Shown: positions 44,340-57,600 of the stretch, in pieces | Position numbering within the stretch: the stretch's first letter is position 1 | How the letters are laid out: each line of letters starts with the position of its first letter | Origin: Cynocephalus volans | Lineage: Eukaryota; Chordata; Mammalia; Dermoptera; Cynocephalidae | Length of the DNA: 64,000 nt | Assembly (NCBI RefSeq): GCF_027409185.1 | Contig: NC_084462.1 | Location: 161,311,490 to 161,375,489 of the forward strand | Reading direction: 5' to 3' | Position numbers and translations under genes: made by a program | The notes under the pieces: model-generated | Seen by the model: the letters and a program-made list of their open reading frames with translations, nothing else | The model's database searches: none | What the model was told of the DNA's origin: nothing

Positions 44340-46280
44340 TTCCTCTCACTCTCATATTCCTCACTGCCGTTCTTTCTTCATCCTTTACTGATTCCCCCAC
44401 CCTTTTCAGACTGACTTCTGCACCCATCTTTCTACCAAAACTTTCTATCCCATGGATACAAGGGCCTCTTTTCAGTCTTCTGGATGATTTCTGGTATTTG
44501 AAAGTGTTGCCCTTCCATTGCCTGTTTACCCATACACATTCAGTCTAAGAACTGGAAGTTCGATTAGAAGTTATTTACTCTTGGGGTTTTCAAATGTGAT
44601 TACTTAGTAAGATTGCCAGGGGCACTTATTAAAAATCTTGGTTCCTGGGCCCTGTTCCTGAAAATTCTCACCCTGTAGGTCTGAAGTAGAGTTCGGAAAA
44701 CAGAATTTCAATTTATTTATTCAGTTAGGTAAGACATGGATATAGTAAAACCTTAAACGATATTGGGTAAATGCTAAAAAGTAAGTCAAAAGTAAGTATC
44801 CTTCCTCCTCGGTTTCCTAAATGTCCTCTCCTAAGGCGACGACTATCAACAGTTTCTTGAGGATACGTCCAGATACAAAGTCTATATTTTAAATACATGC
44901 TTCAACTGATTTTGATGCATTTGGTCTACCAAGCCTGAGGAGCTTCTAATCTGGGTTGACCTCCTCGTCTTTCCTGAAATTCTTTCTTCCCTTGACATCC
45001 TTTATGTTGGTTGTTCAACATGCCCGGTAGTTTTGACTCTGTCTTCTTGGCTCATGCCTCTTACTTCTGACTCCTTAATGAGTTCTTTCCCTAAGGTATA
45101 CCCCTTGATCTTCTTTTCTATTTTTTCTTCTTTGACAATTCCCTCCAGACACATGAGTTACTCAGATAATATACTTGTATCTCAATCCCTTGCTGCAACA
45201 TCTAAAGCTAACCACAGACCAGTATTTTTCCTCCTTGTTAGACATTTCTGCCTGGTTGTCTGGAAGTGCCTCAAATTCAACATCCAAAACAAACTCCTCT
45301 TCCTGTTGACAAAGTTGCTCATCTTTCTCTCTTTTCTACCATCCTGACACTCTCCCATCACATTGACTCATTCGCTGCCTCTTCAGTGTTATTGAACCTC
45401 TGAAAAGCCCTACACTTTCATTCCCTCTGCTCCAGTTTTATTTGTTACAGAATTTCTCACACTTGTGTTTTCCACTGTCTTGTCCACTGTGCATAAGCCC
45501 CTTGAGGGCTCTTGAGGGTGGCAATGACATCTTCTTTATTTCTATGTTCACAATGCCTCCCTCACTCTCTGATGCATAGCAGGTACTCCATAGACATGTT
45601 GGGTCAATTAATACTGGTTAAAGCTCAAACTTTTTGATATGGCAGTCGAGATCTTCCATTTCTGCCTTATCAACCTTTTTAATCTAGGTACCCTTACTTC
45701 AACCAAACTGAATGATTTGCTGCTCTCTTGAATGTAAATTATTCTTTACCTTTCTATACTGCTTTGTATATATTTTTCTTCCTACTTGAAATGCTCATCT
45801 ACACCATAGCTGTCTATCAAAATTCAACAAATCCTTCAAGTCTCAGATCAAATGCCTCATTCCTCACAAAGGCTTCCCAAATCCCTGAGGCCCTGGGTTC
45901 CCATAACATTTGGATTGTACCTCTTTTACAGGACTGTTTACAATCTTACTTCCATTAGACGATCTTTTTAAAATTGCTGGATTTTAGTTGTGGAAGGGAC
46001 TTTAGAAGTTATGTAAGACAACCTCGTATTTTACAGCTAAGGGAACTGAGACTCAGAGAGAGTAAATGTCTTGCTCAAGATTAAATGCCAGCCAGTGAGC
46101 AGCAGGGCCAGACCTAGAACTCGACTCTCCTGAATCCCTTTCCAGAGCTGTGCTGCTTAAGCAATTGTTTTTACCTTCTCTTCTAGACTATTAGCACCAG
46201 AGGTCATGGATTGAATTTCATACAGCTTTGCTTCTCTTATAACATCCAGTATAGTGGCTTTCATATAGAAGGCTCACAAA
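44340..46280 (+). repeat. L2 LINE sequence, two copies or one rearranged copy
   Basis: L2 sense landmarks are AAATTCAACATCCAAAACAA at 45271, a 3' end near 45615, then a second L2 3' part with CAAAGGCTTCCCAAATCCCT at 45868. A MIR-like or related tRNA-SINE insertion (45965-46165: TTTTACAGCTAAGGGAACTG, AGACTCAGAGAGAGTAAATG) interrupts the second part. Confidence 0.65.
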
Positions 46281-47819
46281 ATGATACTGGATCATGTGGA
46301 CAGGCTGTGTGGAAAAACTATGCCTGGGGGCAGTTTGCAAGAAGCAACTTACTGTCCCCACTCTTTCCCACCTCCTGTTTCCACTGACCAACATTACTCC
46401 CCTGCGCTTCCATTTCTGTCCTCTGGCCCCTTTGACAGCTCTTTGGAAAGCCAGGTTCCATGCCCTGTAGGAGACGTGGGGAGGCTTCTCATTTGAGTCC
46501 AGAGTGGAAGAGGATGCACGTAAGTCCTGTAAAACATCCCTGAACCTAACTAAGCCTGTTATTTAAGCCTGTTACCGAAGATTGATCCTGCGTTCATTTT
46601 CGAAGTACACGGATGTGGGAAGCACAAAACTGGTGGCAGCTTTGTTTAAGAGAGAGTCCTGAAACAGGGATAATTTTAAAATATTTTATACAAGTCGACC
46701 GTGACATTTGTGAATAAAAAGATTAAAATGCAGATTGAACGAGTTCTGATTTTTCTCGAGAATAATTTGCAAATCTGTATTTGACTTTTAGAAATCATCA
46801 AATCTTAGGGTTTTCTCATACGTTATGATTCAACATTAAAAGACCTATAAACTCCTCTTCTCATTGAATTACTTGGTACAGTGCAAAAGAATCCGTCCTC
46901 GTAACCTGTCACTCTCTGTCCTCATATGTAACATACTTTTAATGAAAGTTGTTCAGCAGTGCGCATGACAAAAAATACTTAAGTGGGGAGAAGAATTCTT
47001 TTTTAAAATAAGAGGTTTTACCTACTTACAAAAAAGACTTGAGAAATTGGACACACTTCAAAAGACCGAATAATTTTCTTCAGCAGAAATTCCAGCCCAG
47101 ACGTTCCATAACCCAGATTTGTTTTGAAAGACGAAATAAAGAAACAAATTTTGTAAAGAAAGGCCAAAATTTGAAAACAATGAATGGTGACAGATCCAAA
47201 GATTTTGCTTCATTTTACTATTAACACTACCACTCTTCCCAGATTTTATTGTCAGATATTGGAGAAGAAAGGGAAAAAGAAAAGTCTGGGAATCAAAGAT
47301 AAAATTCACCATAAAGAGGACATTTTAAAGCCTAGTTAAGTAGAGGAAGAGTAATTAAAGGATAAGCTGACTGCCACAAGATGCTATAAAGCTAGCAGAC
47401 AATAAATGATGGATAGGAGACCTAGGGAAGTTGTCTTCACAGATTTCAAACTTTGAAAGAAGTGCTGCAGACCAAGACCGGCTGACAACATGGTGAAGGT
47501 GTCCTAAATGAGTCTGCACCAACAAGCCTGGAGGGATTACATCACTCCATGCTAACAAAATCCAGTCATAAATCTCTCAGAGCAATATGTGAAATTTCTG
47601 CGGAATCTTGGAAGATAAGTGTGGGGCCAGAAAAATAGGATCACTTTGTTCTTGTTTTCTAAAAATGGGGAAAAAGTATTTTTTTGCTGGGTTACATAAA
47701 TGCTGTAAGCCTTCGGTTCTTCTGTAAAATTGGGGACTATTTACTAGTCCCATTTATCCATTAGAATTGTTTTGATAATTAAATAAAATAGATAGGTAAG
47801 CTAATTATAAGTTCTAAAT

Positions 47820-48060
47820 GAATATAAAAATGTTCATGATTACTTAAATCTCTTCCTTCTTTGCATTTTTATTGCATTTAACACATACCTCTGTTATAGA
47901 TTTTAATATATGAAATGATGGAAAAGTTTATGTTCAGTTTCTCAACTGGAATGTGAGATACTCAAGAAGTATCTCACAGATTATCTTTTTATATGACTGC
48001 ACAACCCAAACACTCCCTCCCCGCATTTAATGGGTGCTTAATATATATTTGCTGAATGAA
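47820..48060 (+). repeat. L2 LINE 3' end
   Basis: Ends TGGGTGCTTAATATATATTT and GCTGAATGAA after an AACTGGAATGTGAGATACTC segment. Confidence 0.7.
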
Positions 48061-49187
48061 GCACGATTAAAAAATAATCTCAGCAGGCTATGCTGTAAAT
48101 CAAAATGTGCAGGACGATATTTAAATATAAATCCTACATTGAGCTCTAAGTAATAAATTGCACAGTTAGAAGATGGTAAAGTCCTAGTCCAGAGTTCATG
48201 ATAAAAATATCTGGGATCAGTAGTTAACTATAAAAAAAGCCAAAATACAGATGAGATTTTTAAAATGTTAATGTTAATTTTATTATTAGTAGCATGGCAC
48301 CGTGGGAAATTATGGGAATCAAGGGAAATGGTGGTCTCACTGCATTCAGCAAGAGTTGTCACATTTTAAAAAGAATTGACAAAGTGGAGTATATTCAGGT
48401 GACTGCCATCCAAGAAGGTAGGCATTATCTCATACTGTATTAAAAAAAGTTTTAAAAGCCCAAGTAGGGCCCCGTGGAAGAGAAAAATAAGAGATAGAAT
48501 AGAGCTGTCGTCAGATATTTAAAGACTATCCAGTGTTGCCCCGGTAGGTAAAACTTAGAACAATAAAAATTATACTCCCAAATTTCATTGTCACATGTCA
48601 GATTTGGATTCAGCATAAAAAGGAGTGTTCTAAAGATAATAGCTATTCAACAATACAATGGACTCTAGAAGGGGCAGATTGGGCCCCACAATATCTGAGG
48701 CTTAGACATTTCTTGTGGTCCTGTTCATGTCTAGTATAGCTCTGGGCACACAATCCATATTCACTAAATATTTTTTTGCATATTAATACCAGGGGAAATA
48801 ATCAGATTTAACTATTAGTTTATACTTATTCTGCCCAGTAAGGTTTAGAATTGAGCCAGTTATCTGGATTAGTGGCCTCCAGATTTAATTCATTGTATGC
48901 TCCTGTTAGTGAAGTTTTTGAACATGTACTTCTAGTATATACATTTATTTATAAATTCCATACTACTTTACTAATCATCACATTATCATGTTTATGAAAC
49001 ATACAAATAATGTAAAGGCTAAAGGTGTGAGATAAAGAAAAGGAAATGTTAATGTGTTTATTTTTTTTCTGCATACCAATTATCATGTCTACTCCACTTT
49101 GCAGAACACCAGTTTACAATTAAGGAATTTAACATACTTCTCAATTATGTCAAGTGTCTTAAATGCCTGGATATTTTGAACTCTTCT

Positions 49188-49726
49188 CTTTTTTTTAATT
49201 AATTTATTTTTATTAGCATATTCGTTATTACAAATCATACTTATTCTTTATGCCCCTTATCCAATCTCCCCATCCTCCTTCCTCTCCACTCTAATAACCA
49301 TAGATTTGTTATCTCCTTCTGATAGATTAACTGTTTCTCTTTGTTGCCTAGATGAGCTGTCCAGTGCTGGGAGAGGGGCGATCAGGTGCCCCACTATTTT
49401 TGTATTGCAGATGCTTCTTCTATTTCTCTGGACTGTGTTTTGTGGAGAGAGAGGACCTCTTCCTTTTTTTTTCTTCTTGGTCTCCGCTGGTGACTCTCCT
49501 TGTGTCAGTGCAGTCAAGTGTCCGGTGTGCCACCTGCACAGGGACTGTGACTACTGCTATAGCGACTAGCCAGCTGTGGCAATTGCAGTGGCAATGGTGG
49601 GTTACCCATGCGGAAATGGTGTTTTTGGTGTGCTCTTGACCTGATTGCAGCTGGGTTCAGCTTCGCCCAGCTCCATGAATCAGGACCCTGGTGGAGCCCG
49701 AAGCAGTAGCAGCGTGCCCATTAAAA
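49188..49726 (-). mobile_element. Chimeric L1-derived retroelement (copy 2)
   Basis: The + strand starts with a T run, the complement of the tail. On the minus strand the element has CACAAGGAGAGTCACCAG (5'UTR type), then AGAAGAAGCATCTGC, then the ORF2 piece AATAGTGGGGCACCTG...ATCTAGGCAACAAAG, then a GGAGAGGAAGGAGGATGGGG 3'UTR ending AATATGCTAATAAAAATAAA. Both internal junctions fall at the same places as in the 7300-9345 copy. Its 3' end stops about 80 bases short of that copy's end. 5'-truncated; no clear target duplication. The 86-95-codon frames on either strand are not genes. Confidence 0.78.
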
Positions 49727-50639
49727 AGAAGATTAAGTGATTTCCTGGAATCTCTATCTATGTTTTTTGTAGTTTTTTTAAAAATAACTAATTTTAAAAA
49801 TCAGCTTCCTGTTGACCCTGTGTGATTTCGACTCAATTTTTCCATCTTGTGTCTCAAAAACAGATATTGTTTTATATATATATACTTTATAAATATAATA
49901 TACTTTACAAAATTGCAACTCCATGGTATTTTGCTGAAATGAGAAATTGAAATGAATGCCTCAGTATAAACCAGATCAATAATTCTTACTCCTGTCTGTC
50001 AAATTTTCCATTGAATCCCCAACACAAATCCAGCAGCCTTGTTTGAATATTTAGATGCTCTTTGCTTCACCAATATCTTCCCCCTTTCCTGCCAGATTTG
50101 TTACCTTTAAATGAATTATTACGCAATATGATGCCATATAGTCCCATGATTCTTCTTTATTCTTAAAAACTTTTCTCTATGACCTAGTGACCATGATTTG
50201 TTTATCGCAAATTTTTCTGAATCGCTTTGCTCTGTCCTATTAAGCTTTTAGCTAACCAGCAGAGGGAGCATCAAGAGACAAACTAGTTTTATCTTGATGT
50301 ACTTCCAGTTACCTGCATGGGCTAGAAAACTCCCACAAACTCAGATCTGGTCCCCAACAGGAAGAAGCGTCATTCTAGCAATTCAGAAAACCTGGGCTTT
50401 AAGCAATGGCAGCACTAGGAATCCAATCTCTTCCTAACATTTTTTGGGATTCCTGTAACAATAGAAGAGGGAAAGTCTCTTTTGTGCTAGTTCCTTCTTG
50501 GGCTTCCAATGGCTCCTGTTTTTCCAAATTCTAAAGAAATCAACCCTGTAGACTGAGGTTGGTGGGGGTGGGAAGATGGAGACAAAAAGGAAAAAAGTCT
50601 TCTTGTCTGGTTTCTACTCACCAAATCTGTTTTTCCCAG

Positions 50640-51275
50640 AGCAAATACAAGACTTAACACTGGTTTACGGAGTCTCTGGCTTTTCTGCTCTCTGGGTACC
50701 CTGAGACCAAATCATTGAACTACTGAATCTCAGTTTCTTCAACTGTAAAGAAGATACAATATTATTCTTATTATTATTATTACTACAACTACCACTATTG
50801 CCATTCATTTAGTAACTTCTGTTTTCCATGCTTAATCTCATTTAATCCTCACATCAGCCTGAAGAGGCAGGTTGTTCCCATTTTACAGATAAAGAAACTG
50901 AGGCTTGGAGAGGTTGCAGAACTCAACCAAGGTCACACAGCTAGAAAGGAAACTTGAGCAAAGTCTCTCTGACTCCAAAGTCCCATACTCTTCACCTGTG
51001 TTGGGAATAAGAAGAGAAACACCACTCACAGTTGCATTATACCTTACACACTTTGTCTTTTATATCCCCACTTCAGAATAATTTCATGAGGTAAAACATA
51101 CAAATATTAACATACTCCTCCCTCCCTCTTTAGCTCCCATTTTTAAAAAATTGTTAAGGAAACTAAAGCTCAGAAAATGCAAAGGATTTTTCTAAGGTCA
51201 CATTGAGAAAAACAAATGGAGTTGGGATTCAACCGGCTTTACCCTTTGATTACTAAACCATGCAGCTTTGCTTCT
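50640..51275. repeat. Cluster of three MIR SINEs
   Basis: A sense fragment at 50660-50760 (TGAATCTCAGTTTCTTCAAC), an antisense MIR at 50785-51000 (CCCATTTTACAGATAAAGAA, CAAGGTCACACAGCTAGAAA) and a more diverged antisense copy at 51020-51275 (CTAAGGTCACATTGAG, GGAGTTGGGATTCAACC). Confidence 0.85.
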
Positions 51276-52014
51276 CCCTAGCACTTTAACCCTAAGATGG
51301 TCATTTAAACCCTGAAGTTTTTGCATATGTGAAACAAATGGGAGTGATGACAATAAGTAATACCTATGTTAGCTACCGCACAGTGTCATTTGCAAAGATC
51401 AAATGAAACAATACACAGAGGTGTTTATGGAATAAATAAACAACATACAAAACAATGTAATTCTATTATTAAGATTATTCTGGGTTGAAAACTAGGTTAT
51501 GTATGGCTTCTGGCAAAATTGCAAGACAGGCAGGTTAGTGTTTAACACCACCTATCATCTCACCTCCCAATCCCCAGGTAAGTAGCTCGTGCTCTCCAGC
51601 TGCCTTTGTCCTGCTTCTCAGAAGGAAATGTTGCCTGAAAAGGCATTAGAAGGTATTTGAGAGTCAGAAGACTGTCCATATTCCCTTAAATATTTTGATG
51701 AGGTTGCTGTGTTGACTGTCTCCTGAGGTGGTATTTATCTACTTGGGAAGCCATCCACAGCTCTTCTTCCCTGTCTGGGACTTGGAAGCAGTTTCATTGT
51801 ACTTTGGAGCCAGAGCTGAAAAGCCGAATGATTTATTCTTACATGACTATGAACTGTCCCTTTGATATGCAAAAATTAATGAAGTAGTTTATAAAGAAGA
51901 AATAGAACCTTTGCACTGATCCGGGACAAAAAAAGATAAGCGATTTCTGCTTTCTACATTTACAAAACAAAAGGTAGTCTGCCTCTACTCTTTTAAGAAA
52001 TTGTCCCCCCAAAA

Positions 52015-52046
52015 TTGTGTGTGTGTGTTTGTGTGTGTGTGTGTTG
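52015..52046 (+). repeat. (GT)n microsatellite
   Basis: Short interrupted GT run in an otherwise unrecognised stretch. Confidence 0.9.
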
Positions 52047-52094
52047 TGATGTGGGAGACATGAAGAGCACTGGAGGGAGCAAGCAATCATTTAC

Positions 52095-52260
52095 TTGCTA
52101 GATTTGTTCATTCAATTCAATGTCGTTTGAGTGCTAACACTGCGCTAGGTGCTTGACCTGGAATGCTAAACAAGACAGATGTCCGTATGTTCATGGAATT
52201 TGCATTCCAGCACTGATCAAATAATTACAAGTTTGGTGGATGTTATAAAGGAGAAAAACA
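52095..52260 (-). repeat. L2 LINE 3' end, antisense
   Basis: GCGCTAGGTGCTTGACCTGG, then TTCATGGAATTTGCATTCCA and CAAATAATTACAAG follow the antisense L2 3' end. Confidence 0.75.
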
Positions 52261-52894
52261 GATTTCCATTATTGCTGTACATATAAGATATAAGCACACT
52301 GCAATGTCTTGAAGTTATTACTAATAAAGATCAAGCAGAGGCTACTGCTGCATGCTAGAGACCAGATGATTTCCAACAATGAAAACTTGAATTTCTTAAA
52401 TAGTAACTGTTATAAAAAGAAACTAGAATGGCTAATCTCAGCTCTCTGTCTCTCTAAAGCCAACGTAATGTAAGTGAGAGAGACACGACTTTATCTTGAC
52501 CTCACTGACCGCTAGATAGCCCAAGAAACCGTGTGAGCAATAGAGTAGAAAGAATCAAAGGATGAGTTTTATAAAGATAATGAATTCTGCTGACGTTTCT
52601 CCTTCTGGGCTATAATAATTTTTCCCTCTTTTGTAATCATACCCTGTTGGAAAGCCACATGGCTTGGACTGATTTCTGCCTACTACAGATTTTGGTTTCC
52701 AAAAGTACATCTCCATGACTAAGGAAATGGGCAGTCTCAGGTTGGCTGGCTTCATCAAGAACATTTATAACTTGATTGCACAATTATATAACCAATGGGG
52801 TCTTAGCATCAATTTGAATTTTCCCATTGGCATCTAGTTTTAAGGATATTATATTTCTTGAGAAAGAAAGAAGGAGTAGTTATTATAATTTTCA

Positions 52895-53260
52895 TGGACT
52901 TACGGAATTTTAGTATTGGAAGGACTTAGATATCATCTATTTTCACCTCCCACCCAATGTAAGAATCTCCTGTACCTGATTCATGATATTCATCCTGTGA
53001 ATGCATACAGTGAAAAGAGCTTACTATCTCATTTTTGAAGAAATCTGTACTGGAGATTTTCTATATTGGAGAAAAATCTACCACCATTGGTCTTAGATGG
53101 GTCCACTACAGACCCCACGGGCCAAAACAGAAGGAATCTCACTTTAATGACTTTCTTCCTTCCCACCACTAGCAAGTCTTTTCTCTCTAGGCTAAACATT
53201 CCAGTTTCTTTCCTCCATTCTATACACAACATGATCCTCCAAACTGTTGCCATTTTGGAT
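52895..53260 (+). repeat. Ancient CR1/L3-type LINE fragment
   Basis: GGAAGGACTTAGATATCATC at the left and CTCTCTAGGCTAAACATTCC plus AGTTTCTTTCCTCCATTC at the right match the order of an L3/CR1-like mammalian repeat as I remember it. The family name is tentative. Confidence 0.5.
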
Positions 53261-53884
53261 AATGGAGACTGAAGAGGTGGAAGAGGATCAAAATGTTTTT
53301 ACAAGTTACCTAATATTTGCTATTTCTCTCAGTTTTGTAACATCAGCAGGTTTGATCATCATATCACCAATGCTGATATTAACATTGATAATTAAACTGA
53401 ACAGGCTACTTGAACTGTAAAGATAAAAGGGAGTTTTCTCCGTTAATATTGCCAGGTGGGGTAGCTTGCCAATTCATTCTCTTTGGGTGTAGAAAATGCC
53501 CAATAAAATAATATCAACCCTAAAATCAGCTCTGGGTTTGAAGCTGCTGCCATGCTATTGAGTCACAAGAATATATTATTTTTTATTTCTAATATACCAC
53601 TAATTTTAGTAACTCTGGCAAAGGGAATATAAAAACAGGCGATCCCCAACTTATAGGGTTGTGTTCCAGAAGTCAGTCGTTTGGAATGTGTTTTACATGA
53701 GTATTAACTTTTTAAGCCAGTCTACCAAAGACTTTTTAACTCCTAAGAGACCTAACATTATAACACTATACCAGAAATCAGCTGCAAACCAGAGTACTGT
53801 CTCAGGGTTTTTGCTTAACATGTACCTCAAAAAATATTCTATCATACAGCACTATGTTTAACAATGTTTTTGTTTTGTTTTGTT

Positions 53885-54012
53885 TATTCTTTTTTATTCA
53901 AACATAATTGATTACACATATTTGTGGGGTACAGAGTTGAATATCAGTACCTGTGTACAATATGTAATGATCAAATCAGGATAATTAGTATATTCATCAT
54001 TATAGTACGTAA
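53885..54012 (-). mobile_element. L1 3' end, antisense
   Basis: ATTTGTGGGGTACAGAGTTG, CAATATGTAATGATCAAATC and AGGATAATTAGTATATTCAT are landmarks of an L1MA/L1PB-like 3'UTR. 5'-truncated at about 130 bases. Confidence 0.82.
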
Positions 54013-54327
54013 CAATGTTTTGGATTAGTATGACCAGGGTCACTACAAGGAACACTAGCAACATTTTCATTCTTCCCCTCTCCTGTCCAGTTGAGTTAAG
54101 GAACCCCCTGCCCCACATCTGCTGAACAAAGAAACCTGGGCTTCTTGTGACCTGAGCCTGGTGGTGGCTTGGGAAGGTGACGTGCAGTGATAAATTCTAT
54201 TGACCTTATGGTAGAAAGAGTACCGTAAGGTATACTTCTCAGTCTTCACTCATTCTACTCGGACTCCCATTTTTTCCTTCCTTCTTTCTTTCATGTTAGC
54301 CTGATTCATAAGTCTCTTCACAGTCAC

Positions 54328-54400
54328 TCTCTCTCTTTCTCTCTCTCTCCCCCCCTCCATCCTTCCCTCCCTCCCTCTCCTCCTTTCCCTTCTTCCCGAG
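54328..54400 (+). repeat. Pyrimidine-rich simple repeat
   Basis: CT-rich run of TCTC and CCCT units, fully pyrimidine over most of its length. Confidence 0.92.
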
Positions 54401-55243
54401 GTTCACAATGAAGTCTTTCCGTTTTGCTTCACTTGTCCCTTAGGCACTCTCTGAGGCTTTAACAGTTTTCTAAAGTTTCCTCCCTTCCCCCACCCCTGCA
54501 GGGTAGCTAAATAAATACATAAATAATTAAAAAATAATAATAATATTTTATTTTATTAATTACATAATCCTGCGGGTCACAAAAGAGAAATGGGGCTATA
54601 ACGCATCTCTCTTCCCATTCTCTGCTTCACTAACACCTGGAAAGGAGAGGCAGACTCACCTGCAGATGCTACTGGTGGTCGAATAAAATGCATTGACTTC
54701 AGAGGAAAAGCAAAGACAGGCTCTTCTAGACCATAAGGGAAAGAAGGTGAGGTAGACCTGGCATCCAACCTTCAATAAGAAAGCAGAACAGAGCTTCTCG
54801 TGGGAGGTGGGAGTGAGAAGCTGGGGCCTAACCATTTTGATCTTGCTTGTGTCCCCCCACCTCCACAACTACTTTCTCTCTTTGCAAAGGAACAGGTGCT
54901 CCTAGCCCCTCCCAAAGTCAAACCTCCTCCATCATCTGCCCCTCTTCCTTCCTTTCTGAGACATGCATGGCTATGGCAGAAACACAACTCCTTCTTCACA
55001 AGCCCAAAATCCAAGCAGCTCTAAACATTGATATTTTGGGGCAATTCACATTGTAATAGAACTTGGCCCAAACTGACCAAGAGGTTACTTACAGTCTTTA
55101 TTTACTTGTCCATTTACTACAAAAATATCAGTTATCAATGTAATGGTTTCAAGGTGTAGCCCCAGATCCTGGTTGGGTGTAACAAAACATACGGACTCGT
55201 ATATTTCCTTTCTAAAATCCGAACACTTCTCAATTCTAAAATA

Positions 55244-55325
55244 TGAGGGTATTTCAAAAAGTTCATGGGAAAATAGCATGGAAAGATCATTTGAATTTTT
55301 CCATGAACTTTTTGAAGTACCCTCA
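55244..55325. mobile_element. Mariner-type MITE 1 (82 bp, TA-flanked palindrome)
   Basis: TGAGGGTATTTCAAAAAGTT at the left and AACTTTTTGAAGTACCCTCA at the right are inverted complements with one mismatch over these 20 bases. The inverted repeat extends to CATGG/CCATG, giving about 25-base arms around a 32-base centre. TA lies on both sides. No coding capacity. It would fold into a near-perfect hairpin as RNA. The 105-112-codon open frames that cross it on both strands are not supported as genes. Confidence 0.85.
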
Positions 55326-55417
55326 TACATCTGGTTCTGTAAGTTTCTGGGTAAGGGATTATGGTCCAGTATTTCCTGTTTTCCTGCATCTTCCTCTTTC
55401 CAGCAAATTGCAGAAGA

Positions 55418-55645
55418 TAAGAGCATAGACTGGTGCCTTGAGCTGGATTCAAATCCTGTCTCTGATACTAGTTGTGTGTGACTTTGCTCAATTTATTTAA
55501 CTTCTCTGTGCCTCAGTGTCCTCATTTGTAAAGTGGGGATAATAATAGCACCTATCTCAGTGTTGTTGCGAATATTTTAAAAAGTTAATCTATGTAAAGT
55601 GCTTAGAATAATTCCTGGCACATAGTAAGCGCTATATGTTTGCAA
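55418..55645 (+). repeat. MIR SINE
   Basis: Well-preserved MIR: GCTGGATTCAAATCCTGTCT, TTCTCTGTGCCTCAGTGTCC, AAGTGGGGATAATAATAGCA, CTGGCACATAGTAAGCGCTA. Confidence 0.93.
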
Positions 55646-55689
55646 TTATCATCATCCTTGATCCTTCCCCTCTACCTACAATTATTATC

Positions 55690-56520
55690 TAATTTTCCCA
55701 TTGTAAAAATTCTACCCTTAATTCTATTTCCCCATAGTTAACCCTCTCAGTTTCCTTCTTTTCACGACTTAAAGAGACAATACGTTACAGTTCCCATTTA
55801 CTGCTCTTCAACCTGCTTAAAATCTAATTTACTATCTCATTACTCAACTTTATGGTAACTGCTCTCATGCAGGTCCCCAATGACTCTTTAACTGCCAGTT
55901 TAAAAGGGTGCAGTTTAGTTGTTCCTGTGCTTGATATTTCTGCAACATTTGATATTTCTGTGACAAATAGACTCTCAGTGCTCCTCAAACCTCGTCTCTC
56001 TTCTACCGCTCTCATGACTTTCTCATTAAAGTTTGACCTGCCTGAGGATTTCATCCTTTGTCCTTTTTGCACATTACTCAGGCTCCTTAGAAAATCTCAT
56101 TCAATGGAACATGTCAGCTATCACCTTGATAATAATGACCCAGACTTTATCATTAACGTTGAACTCTTCCTGGTGCTTCAGACTACATTTCCTATTGCAA
56201 ACATCTCCACTTGGATGACCTGCAGGAATCTCAAATTCAACATATTCCAACCAAATTCATTATCTTCTCACTGACATCCTGCCTCTAATTCCCACTCCAG
56301 CCCCCCAAAATCCCACAACTTGTGTACTTCCTCTTTGCTAAACCCAGTTTTAATGATATTGCGCTGTGCATTCTAGCTTGAGCCAAAAATTTTGAATCAC
56401 CATCCTTCCTGAACTTCCACATTCAGTTAGTCACTAAGTCCCACCAATTCTTTTTTAGGAATCATCACCAGAACCTACATACTGCTTTAGTCAGGGCTTG
56501 CATTTACTATCATATGGACC
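55690..56520 (+). repeat. L2 LINE, ORF2 region
   Basis: TTGATATTTCTGCAACATTT, ACATCTCCACTTGGATGACC, GGAATCTCAAATTCAACATA and GTCACTAAGTCCCACCAATT follow the L2 coding order. The 140-codon plus frame (55852-56274) is a relic of L2 ORF2 and not a host gene. Confidence 0.75.
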
Positions 56521-57499
56521 AGTGGCTTGGATTTTTTTTACCATGACCCATGGTATAAAATATATATTTACATTATGCCTCAGAATGTAGACATATTTAT
56601 GTACATATGTGTTCTATTTTTTTTATTTTACTTTTCTAAAATTATGGCCATGATACCCTGAATTGATTTTACAATCTACCAATGGGTTACAATTTGCAGT
56701 TTGAAAAACACTAACCTAGAATAATGGCATCTAACCACCGCCCCCCATATTTGTAAAAGCAGCTCCATATGTAACACTTCAGAGGGTGTGTAATTACTTC
56801 AGGGGCTGTATAGTAACCCCAAGTGTGGGGTTGTAATTTGAAAAAGAAAATGCTCCCCCACAAAATTTCTGATATCTCCTATATGTTCTACTTAGTTCTC
56901 ATAACAATAATGATATTTATGAAGCATCTGCTACACACGAAGCATACAGCTGTGGCTCAAATAAGCATGGCTTACTGATTTGGCATTTATCTTTACATTT
57001 GCTCAGGGTTGTCACAGGTTGCTTAACAGTCTATGTATTTTTATACCTCCGTATAAATTATTATTATTGCACATATTATTCCTCTGGCTTGGAATGTCCT
57101 TTCATCAGGCAAATGTCTGCTTTTAGCAATGTATATAAAAATCTGTGTCTTTACAAGAGATAGCTCAGTAGCAGTGGGGCAGCAGTGGTATGTGCCTCTC
57201 CAGTTACTCTGTTTCCTGGTTATGGTGGTACCAGCAACAAATCATGCCATTCCTGCCACCTCACCCCATAAAGCTTGGGCACAGTAGCCTGAACCTCACT
57301 TATCTCTGGTTTGCTGTGAGTCTGAGGCATGGAAGTCAGGTTCAGGGTTGTTGAACAGAGAGAAAGATGTGTCTGAGCTGTGTAGCCTGCAGGTTTTATA
57401 ACCACGTGACCTTCTGATTAAGAAAGTTTCCATCCCGGATAACTCAGGATTTCCTCTTCCTCCCTCTTCTATCTGGGAAATGCAACATGAAATAGGTGC

Positions 57500-57600
57500 G
57501 CTTATGATCTCCTCCTTAAGGATGAGGGAACCAGAGCATAGAGAGATTAAGTAATTTATGCAAGGCCTCCAACCAATAAGCAGCTGAGCCTATTGTTTGA
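57500..57600 (-). repeat. MIR fragment, antisense
   Basis: GATGAGGGAACCAGAGCATA, then GAGATTAAGTAATTTATGCA. Confidence 0.65.

Noticed and set aside
54328-54400. Pyrimidine tract as a splice-acceptor or triplex control element
   Set aside because: It is a plain CT-rich simple repeat without an adjacent exon.
55143-55481. 105-113-codon frames on both strands around 55250
   Set aside because: The frames span a palindromic MITE and a MIR; the apparent symmetry of the proteins comes from the inverted repeat.
55852-56274. 140-codon plus-strand frame
   Set aside because: Lies within L2 ORF2-derived sequence; a relic of the LINE rather than a host gene.
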